Shown: positions 14,799-23,069 of the stretch, piece after piece
Numbering within the stretch: the first letter of the stretch is position 1
How the letters are laid out: every line of letters begins with the position of its first letter
From: Lachnospiraceae bacterium UBA1729
GTDB lineage: Bacteria > Bacillota > Clostridia > Lachnospirales > Lachnospiraceae
DNA: 26,166 nt
Direction of reading: 5' to 3'
Assembly (NCBI GenBank): GCA_002315945.1
Contig: DCIJ01000108.1
Span: 1 to 26,166 of the forward strand
The notes under the pieces: model-generated
What the model was told of the DNA's origin: nothing
Seen by the model: only the letters and a program-made list of their open reading frames with translations
Database searches by the model: none
Program-made: the position numbers and the translations under genes

Positions 14799-15841
14799 GA
14801 TTTAAATTCCTCCATAATCGAAACTACGGATTCCATTTTATCACACTTATACACATTTGCTCCACAAAAGATTAGTCCCTCGTCAAGACGTCCCTCAACT
14901 GCATTTATCAGGGCCTCAGTAATACAATAGGGTGCTGTCCTGGGATCACAGGATTTTATGCACTGCCTGCAGCCTCGCATAAAACGTTCGCCCTGGGCCA
15001 CTTTGTCAAGAAATGTATTATGTATTGCACGACCCGGCATTCCTACAGGACTTTTTACAATTTCAACGTCTTCTTTTTTGGCATTAATATATGCCTGCTT
15101 ATAATTTTCATGAGCATCACATTCTTCTGTTGTAACAAAGCGGGTTGCTACCTGTACCCCGTCTGCCCCCAGCTTGAGGCAACGCTCCATATCTTCCTTA
15201 TCAAATATTCCCCCACCAACAATTACAGGAATATTACTATCTGTTTCTTTTACAGTATTGATTATGGCTTTTATTTCCTCCTCATACTGTTCTTTTGTTA
15301 TACTTCCGATCTCTTCAGTTGAAAATCCCAAATGTCCCCCAGCCATTGGGCCTTCCACTACAATTCCATCTGGGAGTCTATTATACTTTTTGCTCCAGAA
15401 TTTCATTATTACATTCAGTGCACGCTTTGAAGAGACTATGGGAAGTAGTTTAACCTTGGACCCTTTTACCATTCCTGGCAGGTCCATTGGGAGCCCCGCT
15501 CCGGAGATAATCATATCTATGCCGGCCTCAACTGCTGCCTTAACATATTTTTCATACTCTCTGGTGGCAACCATAATGTTTACTCCAAGTACTCCGCCAC
15601 CTGCAATTTCTCTTGCTTTCTTAATCTCTGATTTTATTGCCTTCAGATTACTTTCTAATGGATGCTTGGAAAATTCTTCATCCCTGAAACCAATCTGGGC
15701 AGTAGAGATTACTCCTACTCCTCCAGCTTTGGCCACTGCACCTGCAAGCTTTGAAAGGCTTACTCCTACTCCCATTCCACCCTGAAATACAGGTACCTTT
15801 ATCTCTAAATCCCCCAATTTTAATCCATTCTTACTAATCAT
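14777..15841 (-). CDS. FabK-like enoyl-ACP reductase II / nitronate monooxygenase family flavoprotein
   Basis: A 354-residue FMN-dependent TIM-barrel enzyme. The opening PVFQGGMGVGVS, the catalytic-type histidine in GPMAGGHLG (His170) and the phosphate-binding VIVGGGIFD (206-214) are conserved in both FabK and nitronate monooxygenases. Position right after acpP and accDA supports a role in fatty-acid synthesis, possibly the enoyl-ACP reductase. Unlike classical FabK (about 310-320 residues) it has a cysteine-rich C-terminal tail with Cys291, 294, 298, 306, 326, 333, 349 and 351, which may bind a metal or iron-sulfur cluster. GAGGGA precedes the ATG by 5 bases and overlaps the accDA stop. Confidence 0.85.
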   Translation of the reverse strand: MISKNGLKLGDLEIKVPVFQGGMGVGVSLSKLAGAVAKAGGVGVISTAQIGFRDEEFSKHPLESNLKAIKSEIKKAREIAGGGVLGVNIMVATREYEKYVKAAVEAGIDMIISGAGLPMDLPGMVKGSKVKLLPIVSSKRALNVIMKFWSKKYNRLPDGIVVEGPMAGGHLGFSTEEIGSITKEQYEEEIKAIINTVKETDSNIPVIVGGGIFDKEDMERCLKLGADGVQVATRFVTTEECDAHENYKQAYINAKKEDVEIVKSPVGMPGRAIHNTFLDKVAQGERFMRGCRQCIKSCDPRTAPYCITEALINAVEGRLDEGLIFCGANVYKCDKMESVVSIMEEFKSCICQMP

Positions 15842-15850
15842 CTGTTTCCC

Positions 15851-17635
15851 TCAGAAGTTACGAAATCTATCGTATCTTTCTTTATAAATCTTTTCACGAC
15901 TAAATCCCTCATATTTTTCAAGGAAGTCGCATATCAGTTCCTTCATGGTTTTGGCAATATCTTTTTTTGTCATATCGTTTGCCCCGCCATATTCTGGGAC
16001 AATCTGTTCGATGATACCTAATTCTTTTAAATCTCCCGCTGTAATCTTCATTACTTCGCTGGCTTCTTCAGCACGTTTTGCATCTTTCCACAGAATTGAA
16101 GCAAAACCTTCTGGAGACAGAATGGAATAGGTTGAGTTTTCTAACATCCATACTTCGTTGCCAACAGCTGTAGCTAACGCACCGCCGCTGCCTCCTTCGC
16201 CAATCATAATACACAATACAGGGACTTTAAGAGCTGACATCTCCAGCAGATTTCTGGCGATGCTTTCGCCCATTCCTCTCTCCTCAGCCTCGATACCAGG
16301 AAATGCACCCGGAGTGTTAACAAAGCTTATTATCGGACGATTAAATTTGTCAGCCTGTTTCATAAGTCTAAGCGCTTTTCTGTAGCCTTCAGGCATTGGC
16401 ATACCATAATTTCTTTCCTTACACTCAGCCATGCTTCGGCCCTTGTGATCCGCTATTACAGTGACAGCCTGTCCTCCAATAAAACCTATTCCACCTACTA
16501 TTGCAGGATCATCTCTAAAACTTCTGTCGCCATGGGCTTCCACAAAGAAATCAAAGATATGTTCCATGTAGTCTAATGCAGAAGGTCTGTCTACACTTCG
16601 CACAGTTTTTACCTTATCCCAGGCTGATTTCAGTTTTGCAAAATGTTCTCTTTCTTTTGCAATTTCTGAAGGTTTGGTGTGTTTTATTATTCTTCCAAAC
16701 TCACTGTAGCTTCCCTCTTTACAGCTGTGAGCTCTGACAAGAAAATATATGGTTTTCTTTAAGTTTTCTCTCTTTACAATACCATCAATAATTCCATGCT
16801 CCACAAGGAATTCGGCAGTCTGGAATCCCTTTGGCAGGTCCTGACCTATTGTCTGTCGAATAACTCTTGGTCCTGCGAATCCAATCAGCGCTCCAGGCTC
16901 AGCCATTATGACATCTCCAAGCATTGCAAAACTTGCGGTTACACCACCAGTGGTAGGATCTGTAAGAATAGGGCAAAAAAACAGGCCTGCATCACTATGC
17001 TTCTTGATAGCAGCACTTGTTTTTGCCATCTGCATTAGAGAAACAATTCCTTCCTGCATTCTGGCTCCGCCTGAACAGCAGAATATGAAAACAGGAAGTC
17101 TCATCTCTGTAGCCATCTCAATGCCTTTAGCGATTTTCTCTCCCACCACGTGACCCATGCTGGCCATCATAAATCTGGAATCGCAGATTCCTAAGACGAT
17201 TTCTTCGCCAAAGACCTTGCATTTTCCTATGGTAATAGCCTCATCAAGACCTGTTTTTTTCTTGGCATCTATGAGCTTGTCCTCATATCCCTCAAAGCCA
17301 AGAGGATTTTCAATATCCGTCTTTTCAAACCAGGTCTGGAACGTACCAGGATCTGCCACCATATTAATACGGTTTGGCACCTTAACCCTAAAGTATCCTC
17401 CACACTCGTAACAGATGTATTTTCTCTTAACAACTCTGTTCACGTTAACCATTTTTCCACATTTTGGACATTTGATTTCTTTTTCAGATTCAGCAGCCTC
17501 TGTGACAGGTTCTTTCTTTTGTGGAGCTACAGACTCATCTTCAAAACCGAAGGATGAATCCATATTTTTTTCAAAAAATAAATTTATTTTTCTGTATCTT
17601 TTTTTCCTTGGTAGTATCATGGCTATTTTCACCAT
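15851..17635 (-). CDS. accDA: fused acetyl-CoA carboxylase carboxyltransferase beta-alpha (AccD-AccA)
   Basis: A 594-residue fusion of both carboxyltransferase subunits that transfer carboxyl from biotin to acetyl-CoA, making malonyl-CoA. The AccD part (about 50-320) has the zinc ribbon CPKC...CYEC (Cys56, 59, 75, 78) and GGARMQEG near 189-196. The AccA part (about 330-590) has RPSALDYMEHIFDFF, the PGAFPGIEAEERG block near 442-454 and GEGGSGGALA near 479-488. There is no frameshift or internal stop at the join. The N-terminal 25 residues are atypical; the ATG at 17620 or 17563 may be the true start, as ribosome-binding sites are weak for all. Biotin carboxylase and BCCP genes are not in the window. 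Confidence 0.95.
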   Translation of the reverse strand: MVKIAMILPRKKRYRKINLFFEKNMDSSFGFEDESVAPQKKEPVTEAAESEKEIKCPKCGKMVNVNRVVKRKYICYECGGYFRVKVPNRINMVADPGTFQTWFEKTDIENPLGFEGYEDKLIDAKKKTGLDEAITIGKCKVFGEEIVLGICDSRFMMASMGHVVGEKIAKGIEMATEMRLPVFIFCCSGGARMQEGIVSLMQMAKTSAAIKKHSDAGLFFCPILTDPTTGGVTASFAMLGDVIMAEPGALIGFAGPRVIRQTIGQDLPKGFQTAEFLVEHGIIDGIVKRENLKKTIYFLVRAHSCKEGSYSEFGRIIKHTKPSEIAKEREHFAKLKSAWDKVKTVRSVDRPSALDYMEHIFDFFVEAHGDRSFRDDPAIVGGIGFIGGQAVTVIADHKGRSMAECKERNYGMPMPEGYRKALRLMKQADKFNRPIISFVNTPGAFPGIEAEERGMGESIARNLLEMSALKVPVLCIMIGEGGSGGALATAVGNEVWMLENSTYSILSPEGFASILWKDAKRAEEASEVMKITAGDLKELGIIEQIVPEYGGANDMTKKDIAKTMKELICDFLEKYEGFSREKIYKERYDRFRNF

Positions 17636-17646
17636 CTTTCTTTTAT

Positions 17647-17874
17647 CTATGCCTGTTTGCTTTCGATATACTCAATTACAGATCCAACAGTTGTAAGGTT
17701 TTCCAAATCCTCTGAAGGGATCTCTGTTCCAAACTCCTCTTCAAATGCCATAACAAGTTCGAAGAGATCAAGACTGTCAACCTCCAGGTCCTCTTTGAAT
17801 CTGGTAGTCTCATTAATATCTGCTCCCTCAATGTTCAACTTCTCTTCAATGATTTCTTTTACTTTTTCTAACAT
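17647..17874 (-). CDS. acpP: acyl carrier protein
   Basis: A 75-residue acidic protein carrying growing acyl chains on phosphopantetheine. The attachment motif DSLDLFELV has its serine near residue 35, slightly changed from the usual DSLDxVEL. The frame extends 16 residues upstream with a basic, clearly non-ACP sequence; the ATG at 17874 is right because AAAGGAG lies 7 bases upstream and MLEKVKEII is the usual start. It is the first gene of the operon and ends 11 bases before accDA. The region upstream (17911-17981) carries four FabT-like boxes. Confidence 0.95.
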   Translation of the reverse strand: MLEKVKEIIEEKLNIEGADINETTRFKEDLEVDSLDLFELVMAFEEEFGTEIPSEDLENLTTVGSVIEYIESKQA

Positions 17875-17910
17875 AGCAATTCTCCTTTTTGTTTGTGTCT
17901 GTGTTTTAAT

Positions 17911-17981
17911 TTTGATTCTCAAATAGTTTGAAGTTCAAACTATAATTCCGAATGATAGTCAAAAATACTTTGAATGTCAAG
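17911..17981. promoter_or_regulatory. array of four FabT-like operators at the acpP operon promoter
   Basis: Four sites fit TTTGA-N3-TCAAA: 17911-17923 (TTTGATTCTCAAA, perfect), 17927-17939 (TTTGAAGTTCAAA, perfect, inside a 21-base perfect palindrome 17923-17943), 17951-17963 (two mismatches at the AATGA end) and 17969-17981 (one mismatch at the end). Two overlap the -10 and -35, two lie downstream of the start. The motif resembles the binding site of the MarR-family lipid repressor FabT. No MarR gene is in the window. Confidence 0.75.
17952..17980 (-). promoter_or_regulatory. sigma-A promoter of the fatty-acid operon
   Basis: Minus-strand TTGACA (17975-17980) and TATCAT (17952-17957) are 17 bases apart. 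The predicted start near 17945 gives a leader of about 70 bases holding two of the palindromic boxes. Confidence 0.8.
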
Positions 17982-17992
17982 ATAATTTTTAG

Positions 17993-18028
17993 AAAAAAGA
18001 AATCTGACGGCCAATACCGTCAGATTTC
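17993..18028 (-). terminator. rho-independent terminator of the phosphorelay operon
   Basis: A perfect 12-base stem (17999-18010 with 18017-18028) with loop CCAATA, followed on the minus strand by six Ts (17993-17998). It lies 32 bases after the receiver stop and insulates the acpP promoter. Confidence 0.92.
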
Positions 18029-18059
18029 CCAAAAACAAGCTCTATTTTTTCAATTTTTT

Positions 18060-18416
18060 CTACACACATTCCTCAATTATTTTTTGCAACTGCTCTCTGT
18101 TGAATGGTTTTTCCAGGCAGGCCACTGCTCCCATTTCCATAGCCTCAGCTACAACCTTATGCTGTCCGCCTACAGCTGAACAGATCACTACCTTAATCGA
18201 TGCCTTAAGTCTCCTAATCTCTTTTAGTGTTTCCAGACCATCAATTCCTGGCATAACCACATCCAACAGCACCAGGTCCGGATCCCAGTCTATAAAATTT
18301 TGTATCAATTCTTCACCAGATGATGCAAACAATATCTTAGTATCCTCACCAGATATAAACTCTGCAAGAAGATCTCTTGTGAAACTCGAATCATCTGTTA
18401 TTACTATTTTTTTCAT
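18060..18416 (-). CDS. stand-alone CheY-like response regulator receiver
   Basis: A 118-residue protein consisting of a receiver domain only. The acidic pair is Asp8-Asp9, the phosphoacceptor Asp52 (LLDVVMPG), the switch residue Ser80 (VVICSA) and the conserved Lys103 (EKPF); all are intact. There is no DNA-binding or enzymatic output domain, so it must act by protein contact, as CheY does, or as a phosphate shuttle or sink. It is the last of three genes (hybrid kinase, Hpt, receiver) ended by a strong terminator. The simplest flow is kinase to its second receiver, to Hpt, to this protein. No chemotaxis or flagellar gene is nearby. Confidence 0.93.
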   Translation of the reverse strand: MKKIVITDDSSFTRDLLAEFISGEDTKILFASSGEELIQNFIDWDPDLVLLDVVMPGIDGLETLKEIRRLKASIKVVICSAVGGQHKVVAEAMEMGAVACLEKPFNREQLQKIIEECV

Positions 18417-18438
18417 TTCTCTACCAATTCCTTATTAT

Positions 18439-18795
18439 CTAGACCTCGTCCATTAGTGCTATATATTCAATAACCTGATTATATTTCTGTGTTACGCTGT
18501 CCATAAGCGGCCCAACGTCTATCTTGGGTTCTCCGCCTCTAAGTTCTTCACACAAATCACTACTGACCCGCTGCAGACCTGAATATGCAAGATTAGCACT
18601 CATGCCTTTTAGATTATGAGCCATTCTGAAAGCAACCCCATAGTCTTTTGCTGCAAGTGCATTAACAAGATTATCATAATCCTTGGAATCTGCAAACTTT
18701 TTATTGTACTTATACACTAATTTATCATTCATTAGTCTTTCAAGTACGTTTTTATAATCCGCATCCATCAAATTATAACACATTTCGATTGTCAT
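18439..18795 (-). CDS. histidine phosphotransfer (Hpt) protein
   Basis: A 118-residue single-domain Hpt protein. The phosphorylatable histidine is His60 in AHNLKGMSANL, the canonical HxLKG motif, within a predicted four-helix bundle. Length and composition fit stand-alone Hpt proteins. AAGGAG precedes the start. It lies 68 bases after the hybrid kinase and 22 before the receiver gene, the expected go-between of a His-Asp-His-Asp relay. Confidence 0.92.
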   Translation of the reverse strand: MTIEMCYNLMDADYKNVLERLMNDKLVYKYNKKFADSKDYDNLVNALAAKDYGVAFRMAHNLKGMSANLAYSGLQRVSSDLCEELRGGEPKIDVGPLMDSVTQKYNQVIEYIALMDEV

Positions 18796-18863
18796 CTCTA
18801 ACTCCTTTCATATTCAGGTAATGGATTTTGTCCATTTGCCCATTCATATTAATCATTGGCCTG

Positions 18864-21800
18864 TTATTTAGACTCATCTGACAACCATTTTTCCAGTACA
18901 TTAGCTAAAACCTTCTGATTAATGGGTTTAGCAATGTGTTCATTCATTCCAGCGCTTCTGGACATCTGAACATCCTCCGCAAATGCATTGGCCGTCATTG
19001 CAAGAATAGGTACCTTTTTCACATATTCTCCAGACAGTTTTCTTATGGCCTTAGTTGCCTCATAACCATTCATCACAGGCATCTGAACATCCATAAGTAT
19101 AATATCAAAATATCCTTCTGGCGCTTTGGAGACTTTATCAACAGCTTCTTTTCCATCACTGGCAAATTCTACCAGCAGACCGTACATTTCCAGCATTTCT
19201 CCGGCAATTTCTGCATTCAGCTCATTGTCTTCAACAACCAGTACTCGTCTTCCCTTATATTTATTATTTTCCATTAAAGAGGATTCTTCCACTTCCTGCG
19301 TATTATCAATATGAGATACGAATAATCTTCTAATACGTGTCTTAAACAATGGCTTTCCAATAAATATATTAACCCCTGCTTCTTTTGCCTCAGTTTCAAT
19401 AGGGGCCCAATCATCCATAGAGGTTATAGCAATTACTGTATCCTTTTCAGCTTCTTTCCTGATTGCCTGGGCAAGGCTAACCACATCCATTTTTTCTGGT
19501 TCCCACTCGACTAATATAGCCGAATAGTTATCTCCGCTTTCCCTTGCCATTCTGACAGCTGCTATTGCCTCAACCTTCGAGTGAACACATTTTGTTTCAA
19601 TTCCATTCTCCTGCAAAATATCCAGATCTCCAGCGCAGTTAGTGGAATTGCTTGCTATTACAAGGACCTTGTGTCCGTTTATTAATTCACAGCTATTGTC
19701 ACTGTTTCCTTCCTCAATTTTTAGATTTAATGTGATGGTAAACTTGCTTCCCTTATTTATCTTACTTTCAACCTGAATTGTTCCACCCAGAGTACTAACC
19801 ATATGCTTACTAATAGCCATACCCAGTCCGGTTCCCTGAATCTTACTGATTCGACTGTCCTCAGCACGTACAAAGGGTTCAAAAATATGCTTTTGGAACT
19901 CTTTTGTCATTCCTATACCATTATCTTTGAATTCAAATTCAAAACATGCAATATTATTTCTTCCAGACAGCTTTTCAGTAATGTTCAATTCAATACGTCC
20001 ACCTTCTGGAGTGTACTTTATCGCATTACTTATCAGATTCATAAACACCTTTTGAATACGTGAAACATCTCCCACGAGGAATTCATGATCTACATTTTTT
20101 ATTCCCACTGAAAAATTCTGTTTCTTTTCCTCAATTTGAGCTTTGTTCAGAATAATCAGGTTATCAATAACAGTCGAAAGTTCAAAATTCTCCTCGTGCA
20201 AATCAATCTTTCCAGATTCAATTTTAGACATGTCTAAAACTTCATTAATCAGATTCAACAGGTGATTTGAAGCTGTTTTAATCTTGCTAAGGCAATCCTC
20301 AACCCGGTTTCTGTCTTCAAGATGAGACTCTGCAATCGTTGTCATTCCAATTATTGCATTCATAGGAGTTCTTATATCATGACTCATATGAGACAGGAAG
20401 TTTGTTTTAGCCTCATTTGCTCTGTCTGTTGCAGCCAGTGAATCTATTAACAACTGCTTCTGTGCTATCTCGTTCTTTCTTATTTCTGTAATGTCTTTAT
20501 TTATTACTGTTGCCAGGATATGATTGGTATATACATCCTTTGACAGAAGAATCTGTGAACTAAAATACTTATCCTGGCTTTCCAGATATAGCTCTGAGAG
20601 CATTGATGTCTGCCCACTGGCATACATTTTAAGCAGTCCCTCTGTTCTGAATAGTTCTTTATAAGAATCATCTGTATATTTCAACCCAAACCTGTCTTCA
20701 CAGATCTGATACAAATCATCAAATTTGATAGGTGCCTCAAGCTCAAACTGTCCTAACAGCATATTTCCATTTCTAGTTGGAACATCGCTATTAATATAGC
20801 CTTCCGTCACATCAAAGGTATAGAAAGAATTAGCATTTTTGACCAGTGCCTCTCTAAACTGCGACTGCTCTGACTCCAGCTTTTTATTCAGGAAAATTTG
20901 TGTTGTTACATCATTCATTCCACTAAGCATGAATTCAGTTCCATCTTCCATCTCCAGCCACTTCGAGCAGCACAGTACATATGCTATTTCACCATCTTCC
21001 TGTTTGGTTCTAAAAAGAAACTCTACTTCATCACCAACTTTTTCAAGACCTTTCATAGCTTCAAATACCAGCTCACGATCTCCGTCCACAAGATTGTTGA
21101 GAACATTTTCTTTTAAATCTATGTTATCAGAAAGAATTTGCTTACCCAGCAGTCTGCAGGTTTCTTTATTTGCTACCAGCACACGATTATCTTTTCTGAT
21201 ATAGGCAAAGATTCCCATGGGAAACGCTTCAGTGACCTGCTTTAGCATAGACTGAATCTGTCTAATCTGAGCATCCTTTTCTTTCTGCTCAATACGTCTC
21301 TTTTCAAGGTTATACAGTATAATGCCAAAAACCAGCGCAAGCATAGTGGCTATAACTACTACCACAGCCAACGGATTCTGGTATACATAGAAGAGAAATG
21401 TCGGTCTGTTAACACTGGTATGATTTGTAATAAAACGCTGCATTTCATTAGATGTGACACTCTTGGCAAACTTATTCATTACAGCAAATAATTCAGGTGG
21501 TTCACCCTGCCTTACTGCAATTCTAAAGTCGGTCTGCATACCTCTTACAGGTGTATATTCAAGCATACCTCTGTAATCAGCCGATACATAGTTTGCTGCA
21601 GTATATGTATACATATAACAACAGTCTGCTTCTTTATTCTTTACTGCCTGCACACAGGCATCTAAAGAATCATACTCTGCCAGTATCCTCTTTCCATAGA
21701 GACTATTATAACGGGCATTCATGCTGGAAGCGCCTTTTTTCACGGCCACAACTTCCATCTTAGAATCGCCCTTTCTTCTAAGGATTGCAAAATCTCCACC

Positions 21801-22946
21801 ATAATAACTGTCTGTTACATTGTATCCCTTCAGATCAGCAGTATATGGAAGGGAAGGACAGTCAAATACCACATCCGGAATATTGGCATCCATATAATCA
21901 TTATATTCCTTAGTCGATCTGGTTTCGATTAGTTCATATTTATATCCACACTGAGCAGCTGCAGATTCCAACAGGTCAAAAATAATACCATCCGGTTTTC
22001 CATTAGAGATAGATGAATAGGGTGCCCTGTCCGGATTAATCATTATTTTTAACGGCTCATTATCATTTCTATATTTCAGGTAATCCCGTTCCTTGTCACT
22101 TAGTACAATTCCAATATTGAATTTATTATTTCCATAATAATTTGATTCTAAATCGTCCTTCCACTTAGGGCTGATAATATTAAGCTGCCTGATAGCATTG
22201 TTGAGTCTGTCCTGAAGCTTTATATTTCCCTTTCTGACCATAATATAAAAGGGTTCATCATCAAAGCTCTCAATAATCTGAAACCTTGAGTCAAATACAT
22301 GAAAACTGTTTTCAACAAGAACATCTATTTCATGATACAAAGCAGCCTGCTTCATGTCCTGAATGGTATCATAGTATTTGAGAGAGTAATTTATTTTATA
22401 CTTCTCCATATGGTCAACAAAGCTCTCCGCCCTGTTGCTTCCCTTCAATACTCCCACGCGGGAACCGTCAAGGCTACTTAAATTTCCAGCCTGTATTTTT
22501 TCATTCTCCACCAGTGAAACCACAATAGTAGAACTGGTTCCAATACTTGTATCAACAAAACTAAATTTCTGCTGTCTTTCAGGTGTCTTCTGTGCCGGTG
22601 TGAGGAGATCAATCTCTCCCTTTTCCAACATATCCATCATTTCAGACCAGGTTTTATCATATCCTACGTACTCATACTTGAAGTTTCCATAGGGCGCAAG
22701 GAGTCTCATTACCTCATATCCATAGCCTGACAGTGTTCCATCCTCTTCCATATCATGGTATCCCGCATTCTCAAAGAAACCTACCCTGATAGTAGTCGAC
22801 TCATCGGCACCTTCAGCCTTAGCCGAAAAACCAAATGACAGTAGAACTGTTATTATTAGAATAATGAAAATGGCAACTCTAAACCTGGTTCTTTCAATTA
22901 CTGAATAATTCAACATACACCCCAAAAATCTATCTTTCTTTTTCAA
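18864..22946 (-). CDS. hybrid sensor histidine kinase with two periplasmic solute-binding domains and two receivers (BvgS/EvgS-like)
   Basis: A 1360-residue membrane kinase. Order of parts: N-terminal membrane/signal segment (about 22-42); solute-binding domain family 3 copy one (52-270) and copy two (297-510), outside the membrane; transmembrane helix (524-546); PAS-like region (570-690) and a second sensor-like region (695-820); HisKA with phospho-His856 (SHDIRTPMN); ATPase domain with N974, DNGIGM 1008-1013 and GTGLG 1038-1042; a degenerate receiver (1092-1213) lacking the acidic pair and with Glu1147 in place of Asp; a complete receiver (1234-1356) with Asp1286, Thr1318, Lys1340. The frame opens at a TTG (22946); the ATG at 22916, which keeps the whole signal segment, is a likely alternative. 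The ligand is probably a small polar molecule such as an amino acid. Confidence 0.93.
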   Translation of the reverse strand: MKKKDRFLGCMLNYSVIERTRFRVAIFIILIITVLLSFGFSAKAEGADESTTIRVGFFENAGYHDMEEDGTLSGYGYEVMRLLAPYGNFKYEYVGYDKTWSEMMDMLEKGEIDLLTPAQKTPERQQKFSFVDTSIGTSSTIVVSLVENEKIQAGNLSSLDGSRVGVLKGSNRAESFVDHMEKYKINYSLKYYDTIQDMKQAALYHEIDVLVENSFHVFDSRFQIIESFDDEPFYIMVRKGNIKLQDRLNNAIRQLNIISPKWKDDLESNYYGNNKFNIGIVLSDKERDYLKYRNDNEPLKIMINPDRAPYSSISNGKPDGIIFDLLESAAAQCGYKYELIETRSTKEYNDYMDANIPDVVFDCPSLPYTADLKGYNVTDSYYGGDFAILRRKGDSKMEVVAVKKGASSMNARYNSLYGKRILAEYDSLDACVQAVKNKEADCCYMYTYTAANYVSADYRGMLEYTPVRGMQTDFRIAVRQGEPPELFAVMNKFAKSVTSNEMQRFITNHTSVNRPTFLFYVYQNPLAVVVVIATMLALVFGIILYNLEKRRIEQKEKDAQIRQIQSMLKQVTEAFPMGIFAYIRKDNRVLVANKETCRLLGKQILSDNIDLKENVLNNLVDGDRELVFEAMKGLEKVGDEVEFLFRTKQEDGEIAYVLCCSKWLEMEDGTEFMLSGMNDVTTQIFLNKKLESEQSQFREALVKNANSFYTFDVTEGYINSDVPTRNGNMLLGQFELEAPIKFDDLYQICEDRFGLKYTDDSYKELFRTEGLLKMYASGQTSMLSELYLESQDKYFSSQILLSKDVYTNHILATVINKDITEIRKNEIAQKQLLIDSLAATDRANEAKTNFLSHMSHDIRTPMNAIIGMTTIAESHLEDRNRVEDCLSKIKTASNHLLNLINEVLDMSKIESGKIDLHEENFELSTVIDNLIILNKAQIEEKKQNFSVGIKNVDHEFLVGDVSRIQKVFMNLISNAIKYTPEGGRIELNITEKLSGRNNIACFEFEFKDNGIGMTKEFQKHIFEPFVRAEDSRISKIQGTGLGMAISKHMVSTLGGTIQVESKINKGSKFTITLNLKIEEGNSDNSCELINGHKVLVIASNSTNCAGDLDILQENGIETKCVHSKVEAIAAVRMARESGDNYSAILVEWEPEKMDVVSLAQAIRKEAEKDTVIAITSMDDWAPIETEAKEAGVNIFIGKPLFKTRIRRLFVSHIDNTQEVEESSLMENNKYKGRRVLVVEDNELNAEIAGEMLEMYGLLVEFASDGKEAVDKVSKAPEGYFDIILMDVQMPVMNGYEATKAIRKLSGEYVKKVPILAMTANAFAEDVQMSRSAGMNEHIAKPINQKVLANVLEKWLSDESK

Positions 22947-23017
22947 TCAATATTTCCAACCCTGTCACTATAATATTTCTTATTACCCATAATAATATTA
23001 TCACATATCAAGGATAT

Positions 23018-23051
23018 AAAAAAAGGAATTGGCATATTTTCTGCCAATTCC
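23018..23051 (-). terminator. rho-independent terminator of upp
   Basis: A perfect 10-base stem (23025-23034 with 23042-23051) with a 7-base loop, followed by seven Ts on the minus strand (23018-23024). It lies 18 bases after the upp stop and upstream of the hybrid kinase gene. Confidence 0.92.
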
Positions 23052-23069
23052 AGATATAATTATAGTATT

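Noticed and set aside
13764..14820. Cobalamin riboswitch ahead of cbiM
   Set aside because: There is no leader: cbiM overlaps the preceding gene, and no conserved B12-box-like sequence was seen upstream.
15174..15785. 203-codon plus-strand open frame antisense to the FabK/NMO-like gene
   Set aside because: It lies fully inside a well-supported gene, has a low-complexity Ser/Pro/Ile-rich product and no ribosome-binding site or family signature.
22947..23017. Promoter of the hybrid kinase operon
   Set aside because: The stretch is very AT-rich with several TATTAT-like hexamers and one TTGATA, but no pair has acceptable spacing, so no site is called.
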